From: Brevundimonas naejangsanensis DSM 23858 | Lineage (GTDB): Bacteria > Pseudomonadota > Alphaproteobacteria > Caulobacterales > Caulobacteraceae | Length of the DNA stretch: 64,000 nt | NCBI RefSeq assembly: GCF_000421705.1 | Contig: NZ_ATXN01000007.1 | Coordinates: 124,001 to 188,000, forward strand | Direction of reading: 5' to 3' | Part shown: piece by piece, positions 55,574 through 64,000 of the stretch | Position numbering within the stretch: position 1 is the first letter of the stretch | Layout of the letters: every line of letters starts with the position of its first letter | The notes under the pieces: model-generated | Databases searched by the model: none | What the model saw: only the letters and a program-made list of their open reading frames with translations | Told to the model about the DNA's origin: nothing | Translations under genes and position numbers: made by a program

Positions 55574-57979
55574 TCAGGCGCGCAGCGTTCCGCCCGCCTT
55601 GGCGGCGGCGGCCTTGACCCTGGCCATCAGGGCCTCGATCCCGGCCTCGGCCAGGGTGGCGGCGCGGGGCTGGATCTCAACCTCGATGGCGACCGACTTC
55701 TGGCCCTCGGGCACGCCCTGGCCGCGATAGACGTCGAACACGCGGACATCGGCGATCAGCGCCTTGTCGGCGCCCGCCACGGCGCGGGTCAGGTCGCCCA
55801 CGGCCCTGGCCTCGTCCATCAGGAAGGCGAAGTCGCGGGTCAGGGGCATCAGGTTCGGCAGGTCCGCCGCGGCGCGCGCCTTCCCGGGTTTGCCGCGCGG
55901 TTCCGGTACGGAATCGAGCACGATCTCGAAGGCCAGCATGCCCGATTCTTGGGGGCCGTCGGCGTCCAGCGCCTTCAGCACGCGCGGGTGCAGGGCGCCG
56001 AACTCGACGATGACGTTCTTGGGGCCCAGTTGCAGCCGGGCCGAACGGCCGGGGTGCCACCAGTCGCGGTTCGACCCTTGCGCCAGTTGCAGGGAGGCGA
56101 CCGGGGCGCCGATCTCTTCCAGCACGGCCAGCAGGTCGCCCTTCAGCGCGAACAGGGGGTCCTCCCCCGTCCCGCCCCAGTGACGGTCGGCGTGCGGCGC
56201 GATAAGGCCGGCGATGACGGTGCGCTGGCCGGTCGGCTGGTCGTCCAGATAGATGGGGCCGATCTCGAACAGGGCGACGTCGGCGTGGCCGCGCGCGGCG
56301 TTGCGCGCCGCCGCCTGGATCAGGTTCGGCAGGGCCGAGGGCCGCATGCAGTCCAGATCGGCCGCGATGGGGTTCTCCAGCACCAGACGCTCGTCGCCGC
56401 CGCCGAACAGGGCCGCGATCGACTGCTTGGTGAAGGACCAGGTGACGGCCTCGGCATAGCCCAGGGCCGCCAGGGCGCGACGGGCCGTGCGCACGCGCGC
56501 CTGACGCGGGCTGAGCACCCCGCCGGGGGCCGGTGCGACGGGCGGCAGGGGCGTATCCGGCAACGCGGCGTAGCCCTCGATGCGGGCGACCTCCTCGACC
56601 AGATCGGCCGGGCCTTCGATGTCGCGACGCCAGGACGGCGGCGTCACCGACCAGGGTGAGCCGCGCATGACGGTGAAGCCCAGGGCGAACAGGATCTCGA
56701 AGATCCGGTCGTCGCTCAGCTCCATGCCCGACAGGCGCTTCACATAGGCCGGATCGAAGGCGAAGGCGGCGGGTGCGGCCGGCGCGGCGCCCGCTGCCGT
56801 GACCGTCGACGGCTCGCCGCCGCACAGGTCGAGGATCAGCTGCGTCGCCAGCTCCAGCCCAGGCACGACCGAGGCCGTGTCCACTCCGCGCGCAAAGCGA
56901 TACTGCGCGTCCGAGTTAATCCCCAGCGAGCGGCCGGTCTGGGCCGTGGCGATGGGGTCGAACCAGGCGCTTTCGACGAAGACGTCGACCGTCTCGTCCG
57001 AGCAGCCGGTGGAGACGCCGCCCATGACGCCGCCCAGGCCGATGGCGCGCTGTCCCCCGGCGTCGGCGATGACGCAGTCGGCGCCGCCCGGCGCATAGGT
57101 CTTCCCGTCCAGCGTCTCGATCTGATCGGCCTCGCCGCGACCGGCGCGCACGACGATCCCGTCGCCCGACAGGCTGGCCAGGTCATAGACGTGCAGCGGC
57201 CGCGCGCGGTCGTAGGAAATCAGGTTGGTGATGTCGACGAGGCGATTGATCGGACGCAGGCCGATGGCCGTCAGCCGCTGCTGCAGCCACTCCGGCGACG
57301 GGCCGTTGCGGACGCCGCGGATCACGCGACCGGCGAAGACCGGGCACAGTTCGGGCGCCTCCAGCGTCACCGAGACGGGGCTGTCGAAAGCCCCGGCGAC
57401 CGGCACGATCTCCGGCGTCGTCAGCCTGCCGAGCCCGGCGGCGGCCAGGTCGCGGGCGATGCCCGCCACGCCCAGCCAGTCGGGACGGTTCGGCGTCACC
57501 TCGAAGTCGACAACCGGCTCGGCGCCGAAGACGCCCGCCGCCGGGGTCCCGACCTGCAGTTCGTCGGACAGCTCCAGGATACCGTCGCTGTCGTCGGGCA
57601 GCTCCAGCTCGGCGCCCGAGCACAGCATGCCGTTGGACACCACGCCGCGCACCGGCTTCTCGATCAGGGTCACGCCCAGGCCCGGCACATAGGCGCCGAT
57701 GGGGGCGTAGATGGTCGTCAGCCCTGCGCGCGCGTTCGGAGCGCCGCAGACGATCTCTTTCAGCCCGTCCACGGTCTCGACCTGGCAGACCTGCAGGCGG
57801 TCGGCGTTGGGGTGACGTTCGGCCGACACGATCTTGGCGACCGTGAAAGGCGCCAGGGCGGCGATGGGGTCATGGACCTCCTCGACTTCCAGCCCGGCCA
57901 TGGTCATGGCCTCAGCGACCTGATCGACCTGCGCCTCGGTGTCGAGGTGGGCCTTCAGCCAGGAAAGCGTGAACTTCAT
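55574..57979 (-). CDS. pheT: Phenylalanine-tRNA ligase beta subunit
   Basis: PheT forms the alpha2-beta2 phenylalanyl-tRNA synthetase with PheS. The 801-residue protein has the N-terminal tRNA-binding domain (residues about 39-150, [17 protein letters not shown]), the B3/B4 editing and B5 domains, and the C-terminal FDX-ACB anticodon-binding domain (about 705-801, [20 protein letters not shown]). Its ATG overlaps the stop of the upstream small protein gene (ATGA), so translation is coupled. Two small genes separate it from pheS. Confidence 0.97.
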   Translation of the reverse strand: MKFTLSWLKAHLDTEAQVDQVAEAMTMAGLEVEEVHDPIAALAPFTVAKIVSAERHPNADRLQVCQVETVDGLKEIVCGAPNARAGLTTIYAPIGAYVPGLGVTLIEKPVRGVVSNGMLCSGAELELPDDSDGILELSDELQVGTPAAGVFGAEPVVDFEVTPNRPDWLGVAGIARDLAAAGLGRLTTPEIVPVAGAFDSPVSVTLEAPELCPVFAGRVIRGVRNGPSPEWLQQRLTAIGLRPINRLVDITNLISYDRARPLHVYDLASLSGDGIVVRAGRGEADQIETLDGKTYAPGGADCVIADAGGQRAIGLGGVMGGVSTGCSDETVDVFVESAWFDPIATAQTGRSLGINSDAQYRFARGVDTASVVPGLELATQLILDLCGGEPSTVTAAGAAPAAPAAFAFDPAYVKRLSGMELSDDRIFEILFALGFTVMRGSPWSVTPPSWRRDIEGPADLVEEVARIEGYAALPDTPLPPVAPAPGGVLSPRQARVRTARRALAALGYAEAVTWSFTKQSIAALFGGGDERLVLENPIAADLDCMRPSALPNLIQAAARNAARGHADVALFEIGPIYLDDQPTGQRTVIAGLIAPHADRHWGGTGEDPLFALKGDLLAVLEEIGAPVASLQLAQGSNRDWWHPGRSARLQLGPKNVIVEFGALHPRVLKALDADGPQESGMLAFEIVLDSVPEPRGKPGKARAAADLPNLMPLTRDFAFLMDEARAVGDLTRAVAGADKALIADVRVFDVYRGQGVPEGQKSVAIEVEIQPRAATLAEAGIEALMARVKAAAAKAGGTLRA

Positions 57980-58368
57980 TGCGCCGGTCCCGGCTGGGAG
58001 AGAACCGCCACCATGTTGTCAATGAACTCCGACGGGCCGGTGAAGCCGACGCCCAGGAAGTTGCAGTTGATGAACTGGCAGTTCTTGAACGGGATCGGCC
58101 CGGTGACGCGCTGCGGCCCCAGCGGCGTCAGCATCAGGTTGCGCGGATCGCCCTTGGCGTCGCCCATGTTGCAGCCATCGAAGTTGCAGCCTTCCAGCGG
58201 CAGCAGGACGGCCGGCCCTTCCATCAGACAGTTCTCGAAGCGGCGGTTCTCGATGACGGGCAGGCCGGCGCGCGCCGTCTCCATGAACAGCTGGGGCAGC
58301 CACACGTTCTTGCCGACATAGGTGGGGCCGGGGCCGAGCGCTTCGAGGGTGATGGTGGTGTCAGTCAT
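57976..58368 (-). CDS. Small pentapeptide-like protein between pheS and pheT, copy 1
   Basis: The 130-residue protein of unknown function has short beta-helix-like repeats: [27 protein letters not shown] and [16 protein letters not shown]. It is paralogous to the next upstream gene (shared ENCL/ECLIEGPAV, FDGCNMG, NCxFxxCxF and FTG patterns). No signal peptide or membrane segment is seen. It ends overlapping the pheT start (ATGA), so expression is tied to the synthetase. Confidence 0.85.
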   Translation of the reverse strand: MTDTTITLEALGPGPTYVGKNVWLPQLFMETARAGLPVIENRRFENCLMEGPAVLLPLEGCNFDGCNMGDAKGDPRNLMLTPLGPQRVTGPIPFKNCQFINCNFLGVGFTGPSEFIDNMVAVLSQPGPAQ

Positions 58369-58430
58369 TGGGGTGATCTTTCAAAAACCAGAAGGGAAGC
58401 CGGCGGCGCCGCTCCCGGCGCCTGCAGACC

Positions 58431-58859
58431 TCATCCCTTCGTTTGCGCCTGAGTTCTCGCCTCGGCGCGCGCGCTCAAGAGGCCCTGCTCCATGTCGTCC
58501 AGCGCCTCCTTGGCCCCGGTGAAGGCCACCTGCACGAAGCGGCAGCGCACGAAACGGCAGTTGGACATGCCGATCGCCCCGGCGATCATCTCGCCGCGCG
58601 GGTCCAGCAGCAGGGTGCGCGGGTCTTCGGCCACGCCCATATTGCAGCCGTCAAAGCTGGTGCCGTTCATGATCGCCATGACCGCCGGGCCTTCGATCAG
58701 GCATTCGGTGAAGGTCTTGCCGTCGATGAAGACCTGTCCGGCGTTCATGTGATGCACGGCCAGAGACGGCAGCCAGACGGCTTCCTTCTCAAACTCGGTG
58801 CGGGCGACGATCTCACGGCCCAGCTTTTCTTCGGGCGACATCGTGGTCTGGTCGGTCAT
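58431..58859 (-). CDS. Small pentapeptide-like protein between pheS and pheT, copy 2
   Basis: The 142-residue protein parallels copy 1: EAVWLPSLAVHHMN, KTFTECLIEGPAVMAIMNG, SFDGCNMGVAEDPRTLLLDP, NCRFVRCRFVQVAFTG. It has an extra N-terminal stretch (MTDQTTMSPEEKLGREIVAR). The paralogues are separated by 62 bases and lie 14 bases after pheS. I do not recognise a named family. Confidence 0.85.
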   Translation of the reverse strand: MTDQTTMSPEEKLGREIVARTEFEKEAVWLPSLAVHHMNAGQVFIDGKTFTECLIEGPAVMAIMNGTSFDGCNMGVAEDPRTLLLDPRGEMIAGAIGMSNCRFVRCRFVQVAFTGAKEALDDMEQGLLSARAEARTQAQTKG

Positions 58860-58873
58860 TGGCGTGTTCCAGT

Positions 58874-59950
58874 TCAGCTGAGGCCCGACGCCGGGTTCGG
58901 CGCGGCGAAGGCGGAGAAGCCGTAGTGCGCCAGCCAGCGCGTGTCGGCCTCGAACATGGGGCGCAGATCCGGCACCCCGTATTTCAGCATGGCCAGGCGG
59001 TCGACGCCCATGCCGAAGGCGAAACCCTGATACTCGTCCGGGTCGATGCCGCAGTTGCGCAGCACGTTCGGGTGCACCATCCCGCAGCCCAAGATCTCCA
59101 GCCAGTCCTCGCCCTCGTTCAGGGTCAGCTTGCCGCCCGAGCGGTCGCAGCGGATGTCCATCTCGGCCGACGGCTCGGTGAAGGGGAAGTGGTGCGGGCG
59201 GAAACGGGCGTGCACGTCGTCCAGCTCGAAGAAGCGGGCGATGAAGGTTTCCAGCGTCGTCTTCAGGTGACCCATGTGGATGTCGCGGTCGATCACCAGG
59301 CCCTCGATCTGGTGGAACATCGGCGTGTGGGTCGCGTCCGAATCCTTACGGAAAGTGCGGCCCGGCGCGATGATGCGGATCGGCGGCGTCTGCGACATCA
59401 TGGTGCGGACCTGCACCGGGCTGGTGTGGGTGCGCAGCACCTTGCGCTCGCCCGTTTCCGGGTCGGGCTTCAGGAAGAAGGTGTCGTGCACCTCCCGCGC
59501 CGGATGCTTGGGCGGGAAGTTCAGGGCCGTGAAGTTATGGAAATCGTCCTCGATGTCCGGCCCCTCGGCGACCGAGAAGCCCATGTCGGCGAAGACCGCG
59601 ACCATCTCGTCCATCACCTGCATGGTCGGATGCACCCCGCCCTTGCGGCGCGGGCGGCTGGGCAGCGTCAGGTCGACGCGCTCGGCCTGCAGGCGGGCGT
59701 CCAGTTCGGCGGCTTCCAGATCGGCCTTGCGCGCAGTCAGGGCCGACGACACCCGGTCGCGCAGGCCGTTGATGACGGGGCCGCGCTCGCGGCGTTCATC
59801 GGGGCTCAGCGCCCCCATGCCTTTCAGCAGGCCCGAGATCGAGCCGGACTTGCCGAGGGCGGCGACGCGGATGTCCTCCAGACCCGCCACGCTCTCGGCC
59901 GAGCCGATGGCGTTGATGAGGTCCAGTTCCAGTTGAGCGAGATCGGTCAT
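58874..59950 (-). CDS. pheS: Phenylalanine-tRNA ligase alpha subunit
   Basis: Catalytic subunit of phenylalanyl-tRNA synthetase. The 358-residue protein has an N-terminal coiled-coil tRNA-binding arm (residues 1-90) and the class II core with motif 2 ([20 protein letters not shown]) and motif 3 ([17 protein letters not shown]). It begins 88 bases after rplT, beyond a strong terminator, so it may have its own promoter or rely on read-through. No phenylalanine leader peptide was seen. Confidence 0.97.
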   Translation of the reverse strand: MTDLAQLELDLINAIGSAESVAGLEDIRVAALGKSGSISGLLKGMGALSPDERRERGPVINGLRDRVSSALTARKADLEAAELDARLQAERVDLTLPSRPRRKGGVHPTMQVMDEMVAVFADMGFSVAEGPDIEDDFHNFTALNFPPKHPAREVHDTFFLKPDPETGERKVLRTHTSPVQVRTMMSQTPPIRIIAPGRTFRKDSDATHTPMFHQIEGLVIDRDIHMGHLKTTLETFIARFFELDDVHARFRPHHFPFTEPSAEMDIRCDRSGGKLTLNEGEDWLEILGCGMVHPNVLRNCGIDPDEYQGFAFGMGVDRLAMLKYGVPDLRPMFEADTRWLAHYGFSAFAAPNPASGLS

Positions 59951-59978
59951 GAGGGTCGTCTAGCCGCTAGGAACGAAA

Positions 59979-60015
59979 GCAAAAAGCCCCCCGGCGCGAA
60001 CCGGAGGGCTTTTGC
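59979..60015 (-). terminator. Intrinsic terminator between rplT and pheS
   Basis: On the minus strand AAAAGCCCTCCGG pairs with CCGGGGGGCTTTT around TTCGCG, with one mismatch, and ends in a T-run. It separates the ribosomal protein genes from pheS or attenuates read-through. Confidence 0.8.
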
Positions 60016-60038
60016 TTCATCCCGTGAGGGAGAAAGGC

Positions 60039-60392
60039 TTAGGCCAGGGCCGCGCGAACCTTGTCGGCGATGCCCTTGAAGCCGGCTTCATCGGCGGCGA
60101 TGGCGGCCAGAACCTTGCGGTCCAGCTCGATGCCCGCCTTGTTCAGACCGTGCATGAACTGCGAGTAGGTGAAGCCTTCGGTGCGGGCCGCAGCGTTGAT
60201 GCGCTGGATCCACAGGGCGCGGAACGAGCGCTTCTTGTTGCGACGGTCGCGGTAGGCGTACTGACCGGCGCGATCCACCGCGGCCTTGGCGGCGCGGATG
60301 GTGTTCTTGCGGCGGCCGTAGAAGCCCTTAGCCTGCTTCAGGACTTTCTTGTGCTTGGCGTGGGACGTAACGCCCCGAGTGACGCGAGCCAT
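60039..60392 (-). CDS. rplT: 50S ribosomal protein L20
   Basis: L20 binds 23S rRNA early in 50S assembly and in many bacteria represses its own operon. The 117-residue basic protein begins [20 protein letters not shown] and has the [16 protein letters not shown] segment. It follows rpmI by 110 bases, a gap that contains a hairpin. infC, often upstream, is not present here. Confidence 0.97.
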   Translation of the reverse strand: MARVTRGVTSHAKHKKVLKQAKGFYGRRKNTIRAAKAAVDRAGQYAYRDRRNKKRSFRALWIQRINAAARTEGFTYSQFMHGLNKAGIELDRKVLAAIAADEAGFKGIADKVRAALA

Positions 60393-60411
60393 TGTGATTT
60401 TTCCCTTCGGG

Positions 60412-60457
60412 AAGTCCCTACCGCTCGGCCCGCGGGGCCTCGCTGCTTGAGGGACTT
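60412..60457 (-). promoter_or_regulatory. Hairpin in the rpmI-rplT spacer, possible L20 regulatory site
   Basis: The 8-bp stem AAGTCCCT / AGGGACTT encloses an inner GGCCC / GGGCC stem. It lies 20 bases before the rplT start, next to a purine-rich GAAGGGA ribosome-binding site. L20 represses its operon by binding mRNA in other bacteria; its use here is inference. Confidence 0.45.
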
Positions 60458-60502
60458 AGTTCAAATTCTATGCGGTTGAGAGATCGTGTCTGCGTGCGCC
60501 GA

Positions 60503-60706
60503 TCAGGCGTACGGCATGTAGGACTTGATCTTCTTGGCGTCGGCGTCGGCCATGACCGAAGTGCCGCGGTTCTGGCGGATATACTTCGAGTTGTGGCTGA
60601 TCAAACGGTGGCGCTTGCCGGCCACGCCAGCCTTGACCTTGCCCGTCGCGGTGAATTTGAAGCGCTTCTTGGCGCCCGACTTCGTCTTCAGCTTCGGCAT
60701 TTTCAC
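60503..60706 (-). CDS. rpmI: 50S ribosomal protein L35
   Basis: The 67-residue basic protein ([20 protein letters not shown] through KIKSYMPYA) is a complete L35. It is first of the rpmI-rplT pair. The 130-odd bases upstream hold its promoter, but no good hexamers were assigned. Confidence 0.97.
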   Translation of the reverse strand: MKMPKLKTKSGAKKRFKFTATGKVKAGVAGKRHRLISHNSKYIRQNRGTSVMADADAKKIKSYMPYA

Positions 60707-60874
60707 TCTCTGTCTTTTAGAGGGCTACCGCTCTTCGAGCTACTTGAGCCCGACCAGCGCTAACCTGATTTAAGACCGCCCAGGCATGCCTGTTCGCCCG
60801 GCGGTCCGGTACGCGAAGGCGCGGCTTTTACGCCAAGAGGCGGGCAGAGGCAAGAAGAGTCCGCGCTGGCCCGG

Positions 60875-62146
60875 TCACGCCTGAGCCGAACGACGGCGCA
60901 CGGCGCGCCCGGCGTTGATCGCCATGGCCGCTGCGGGAACGGTCAGGGCGGCGCCGGCCAGGAAGGGCCAGTTCGGCCCGACGGCCGAATACAGCACCCC
61001 GGCGACGATAGGGCCGACGATGCGCGCCATCGAGCCCGCCGCCATGTTCAGCCCCAGCATGGCGCCCTGCCGGTCCGGCGGCGACGAGCGGCTGATCATG
61101 GCCGAGATGTTGGGCATGGCCAGCGACATGCCGCAGGCCCCGATCCCCATGATGACCGGAATGATCCACCCGGCGACCAGTGGAAGACTGAACAGCACCA
61201 GGTCGATCCGCCCCGCCGGGAACCAGGCGACCGGAGCCGCCACCTGAAGCACCATCGACAGGCCGAACAGCAGCATGCCGACCGCCAGCACCCGCGCCTC
61301 GCCGAAGCGCCGCGCCAGCCGCCCGGCCACCAGCCCCTGGTTCACCGCCGAGATCAGCCCCACGATCATGAAGCTGAGCCCCACCTCGCGCGCTGTCCAG
61401 GCATAGCGATGCTCGGCCCACAGGCCGAAGGCGGCCTCCATCGCCGAAAAGCCCGCCAGATAGATCAGGCTGACCATCAGGACGCGCGAGATCACCTCAT
61501 CGGTGCGGGCGAAGCTGACGCCCGACAGGAAGGCGGGACGCGGCGCGGCCGGGTCCGCCCTGGTGCGGCTCTCGCGCAGGAAGAACATCACCCCCAGCGC
61601 CGCCGCCACCGCCGCGCCTGAGGCGGCGAAGATCGGCAGCTGATAACCGACATGGCCCATCTGCGGCTGGGCCAGCAGGCCGCCCAGCCCCGGCCCGACG
61701 ATGAAGCCCAGACCGAAGGCCGCGCCGATCAATCCCATGCGCCCGGCCCGGCGCTCGGGCGGGGTGACATCGGCGATATAGCCCTGAACCGTCGAGATAT
61801 TGCCTGCGCCCAGGCCCGTGAACAGCCTCACCGCCACAGCGACCCAGATGTTGGGCGCGAACGCCAGCAGCAGATAGCCCACGGCGTTGGCCGCCAGCGT
61901 CGCCAGCAGCACCGGCTTGCGCCCGATCCGGTCCGACAGCCGCCCCCAGAAGGGCTCGGCGAAGAACTGGCCCAGGGAATAGGCCGAGAACATCAGGGTG
62001 ATCTGCCACGGCTCGGCCTGCAGGCTCTGCGCGAAGAACGGCAGCAACGGCACCACCAGCCCGAACCCGACCAGATTGATGAACACCACGGCGAACAGAA
62101 CCGCCAGGGTCGGCGCCTGCGCCTTGGGAGACAGGGAAACGGACAT
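60875..62146 (-). CDS. MFS transporter, TetA-like DHA1 family
   Basis: The 423-residue membrane protein has the major-facilitator layout of about 12 membrane segments. The motif A loop is PFWGRLSDRIGRKPVLLATL, and the order of helices resembles TetA-type drug/proton antiporters (NLVGFGLVVPLLPFFAQSL at the start). A drug or metabolite export role is likely but the substrate is unknown. It stands alone. Confidence 0.9.
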   Translation of the reverse strand: MSVSLSPKAQAPTLAVLFAVVFINLVGFGLVVPLLPFFAQSLQAEPWQITLMFSAYSLGQFFAEPFWGRLSDRIGRKPVLLATLAANAVGYLLLAFAPNIWVAVAVRLFTGLGAGNISTVQGYIADVTPPERRAGRMGLIGAAFGLGFIVGPGLGGLLAQPQMGHVGYQLPIFAASGAAVAAALGVMFFLRESRTRADPAAPRPAFLSGVSFARTDEVISRVLMVSLIYLAGFSAMEAAFGLWAEHRYAWTAREVGLSFMIVGLISAVNQGLVAGRLARRFGEARVLAVGMLLFGLSMVLQVAAPVAWFPAGRIDLVLFSLPLVAGWIIPVIMGIGACGMSLAMPNISAMISRSSPPDRQGAMLGLNMAAGSMARIVGPIVAGVLYSAVGPNWPFLAGAALTVPAAAMAINAGRAVRRRSAQA

Positions 62147-62263
62147 GATCCCGCCTTAGACCATTTTCGGCTCGGTCGGAATCAACCGTCACTAGAACGG
62201 CGGCTGAAAATTATCCGAAGCTGACGTCGGACAATCACAGAGCGCCTCGGCCGCCGCCATGGC

Positions 62264-64000
62264 TCAATCGGCCGGGTTATGGACTGTCAGAAAGCGCACG
62301 GTTTCGCGCAGCATCCTCTGACGCGTCTCAGGTCGGGAAAGCCAGTGATCCTCGCTTTCCAGCTCGACCAGCTCCACCGGCTTGCCCGCGCGGCGCATGG
62401 CGTCGGCCATGACGCGGCTCTGCTCGATACTGACCACCGTGTCGTTCTTGCCGTGGATCAGCAACAGCGGGCCTTCGACCTGATCCGCCAGCATGGCGGG
62501 AGACAGGGCGTCCAGCGCCCGATCATTCAGCTTTTCGGCGCCCATGAAGCGGTTCCAGTAGCGCACGGCATGGCTGTTCCGCTCGCCCTGACGGTTCGCC
62601 ACGCGGTTGACCATCCGCCTCAGGTCGGAAACGCCGTTGACGGACACCGCACAGCGATACGGCTCCTTATCGATCGTCAGCCCTGCCATCGCCGCATAGC
62701 CGCCATAGCTGCCGCCGACGATACAGACGCGCGCAGGATCTATGACGCCCTCCGCCGCCAGCCAGCGCACGCCGTCCGACAGGTCCGTCTGCATCTTGCG
62801 CCCCCATTCGCCGTAGCCCGCCTCCATGAAGGCGCGCCCATACCCCGAAGAGCCCCGGAAGTTGGGCTGCAGAACAGCATAGCCTCTGGATGCGAGAGCC
62901 TGAGCCCAGTAGTCGAACCCGGCGACGTCGCGAGCCGCCGGCCCCCCGTGCGCCAGAACAATCAGGGGCAGGTTCGTCGGCGTCTCCACGCCCGGCGGCA
63001 GTGTCAGATAGCCGGGAATCTCCAACCCATCCGCCGCTGTATATGTGATCGGCCGCACAACGCCGACCTGCTCGGCCAGAATGGTCGGATAGGCCTCGGC
63101 CACGATGTTGGCCTCGCCCGCATCGAAGTCGACGAGCTGATAGACCCCTGACTCGCCCGTATCGATGAAGACCACGACCAGATTCAAGGCATCGGTCCAG
63201 GATATGAGTTGCGGAGCCTTGCCGGGAAAGGCCCGCGCAATCGCCTGCCACCGGCGCCCCGCCGCAGCGTCCAGGAACTCGTAGCCGACGCCGTCTTCAT
63301 CCTGATAACTCCCGCCGATCAACAGACCGGTGCGGGGATGGTGGATCAGCCGGGTCGGATGCCGCTCAAACGGGAGACGGACCCAGTCGCCGCTCGCGAC
63401 ATCGACCTCGAACAGCACATGGCCGGTCTCGGATTCGGCGGTGTCGGAAAGGTCGGGCCGCCTGGCGCTGACGATGACCGTATTGGCGCTGCGCCCCATG
63501 CCGACCAGACTGGGCGTATCCAGCGCCGCATCGACCGCCCATGCCTGCCGCAGGCGCCATCCTTCACGTAGATGCAGCGACCAACGGCCATGACGTTCGA
63601 CATAGCGCGACTCGGCGATCACCTCGCCCTCGGCGTTCAGGACATAATCTTCCGTATCGCGGTCCATCGCGGAAACCGACCGGCCGCGTCCGCTGCTCAG
63701 ATTGATTCTGTGAAGGTCGATCTGACCTGTGAGGACATTGACGCCTCGCGCAAAGACAGCCTCGCCCTGCGACGTCCGGCGAACGGCCGCGCCGCCATAA
63801 AGGGTCGCCAGAACATCGGGGGTCGCGCGGAGCACCTGGACGATGTCCTTGGTCTTCAACTCCAGCATCATGCCAAAGAACAGTTCTGAGCGCGGCACCC
63901 CAAGAAGCGGCAGGCTGTGCGTCTGCGAGGTGATGATCAGAATCCGCTCTTCGCCGATCCAGCGCAGATCGCGGACCTTGGCCTCCCCGATCGAGGCGGC
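62264..64000 (-). CDS. Prolyl-oligopeptidase-family (S9) serine peptidase, N-terminal part missing
   Basis: The frame is open past the window edge (last 578 codons present), so the true start lies beyond 64000; the in-frame GTG at 63898 is internal. The N-terminal half looks like a beta-propeller of the DPP/POP type. The alpha/beta-hydrolase half has IVLAHGGPAARD, the nucleophile Ser in VGGSYGGYAAMAG, the Asp in LIHGKNDTVVS and the His in SEDHWLSRPETRQ, all intact. It probably cleaves short peptides; location is unknown without the N terminus. Confidence 0.9.
   Translation of the reverse strand, partial: AASIGEAKVRDLRWIGEERILIITSQTHSLPLLGVPRSELFFGMMLELKTKDIVQVLRATPDVLATLYGGAAVRRTSQGEAVFARGVNVLTGQIDLHRINLSSGRGRSVSAMDRDTEDYVLNAEGEVIAESRYVERHGRWSLHLREGWRLRQAWAVDAALDTPSLVGMGRSANTVIVSARRPDLSDTAESETGHVLFEVDVASGDWVRLPFERHPTRLIHHPRTGLLIGGSYQDEDGVGYEFLDAAAGRRWQAIARAFPGKAPQLISWTDALNLVVVFIDTGESGVYQLVDFDAGEANIVAEAYPTILAEQVGVVRPITYTAADGLEIPGYLTLPPGVETPTNLPLIVLAHGGPAARDVAGFDYWAQALASRGYAVLQPNFRGSSGYGRAFMEAGYGEWGRKMQTDLSDGVRWLAAEGVIDPARVCIVGGSYGGYAAMAGLTIDKEPYRCAVSVNGVSDLRRMVNRVANRQGERNSHAVRYWNRFMGAEKLNDRALDALSPAMLADQVEGPLLLIHGKNDTVVSIEQSRVMADAMRRAGKPVELVELESEDHWLSRPETRQRMLRETVRFLTVHNPAD

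Overview
The window is high-GC, gene-dense bacterial chromosome without plasmid or phage signatures. Protein sequences and gene order (mutM, enoyl-CoA hydratase, rpsT, dnaA in one direction; trpF-trpB-trpA-accD-folC next to trxA and addA) suggest an alphaproteobacterium of the Caulobacterales, most like Brevundimonas or a close relative. This is inference from family knowledge, not a database search. GANTC sites, the recognition sequence of the cell-cycle methyltransferase CcrM, are strikingly clustered upstream of dnaA.

Layout. 1-1.6 kb: end of addA, then trxA. 1.8-9 kb (minus strand): an rRNA-modification and tryptophan/fatty-acid cluster (rRNA methyltransferase, RsuA-type pseudouridine synthase, trpF, trpB, a small secreted protein, trpA, accD, folC). 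9-19 kb (plus strand): mutM, enoyl-CoA hydratase, rpsT, dnaA, dnaN, a GIY-YIG gene inside a perfect 33-bp inverted repeat, recF, gyrB. 19-36 kb: a frameshifted membrane protein, a globin-coupled diguanylate cyclase, secreted hydrolases, recQ, an OPT transporter, a LysR/YeiH pair, typA, an MprF-type lysyltransferase, a GlsB-like protein, an XRE regulator and hisN. 36-42.5 kb: a lipase-like hydrolase, two exported methyltransferase-fold paralogues, a small heat-shock protein behind a ROSE-like RNA thermometer, a pentapeptide-repeat protein, a RibD-like deaminase and gpmA. 42.7-54 kb: sugar-nucleotide genes (phosphomannomutase/phosphoglucomutase, glmM, glmS, galU, an SqdB-like sulfoquinovose synthase) with a flavoprotein, a PLP enzyme and an epimerase. 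54-64 kb (minus strand): a methyltransferase, an EipA-like DUF1134 protein, pheT and pheS separated by two paralogous small proteins, rplT, rpmI, an MFS transporter and an S9 peptidase cut by the window edge.

How it works together. dnaA-dnaN-recF-gyrB supplies replication initiation, the sliding clamp, gap repair and supercoiling. The phosphohexomutase and GalU can feed UDP-glucose to the SqdB-like enzyme, while GlmS/GlmM feed cell-wall amino sugars. Intergenic spaces carry at least five families of inverted-repeat elements, some of which double as terminators.

Most notable: the bracketed GIY-YIG unit between dnaN and recF, which seems to have forced recF onto a TTG start; the GANTC cluster and structured leader of dnaA; the ROSE-like hairpin before hsp20; the paired small proteins inside pheST; the secreted protein coupled between trpB and trpA; and the exported methyltransferase-fold pair. 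No tRNA, rRNA, CRISPR or classical insertion sequence was seen.
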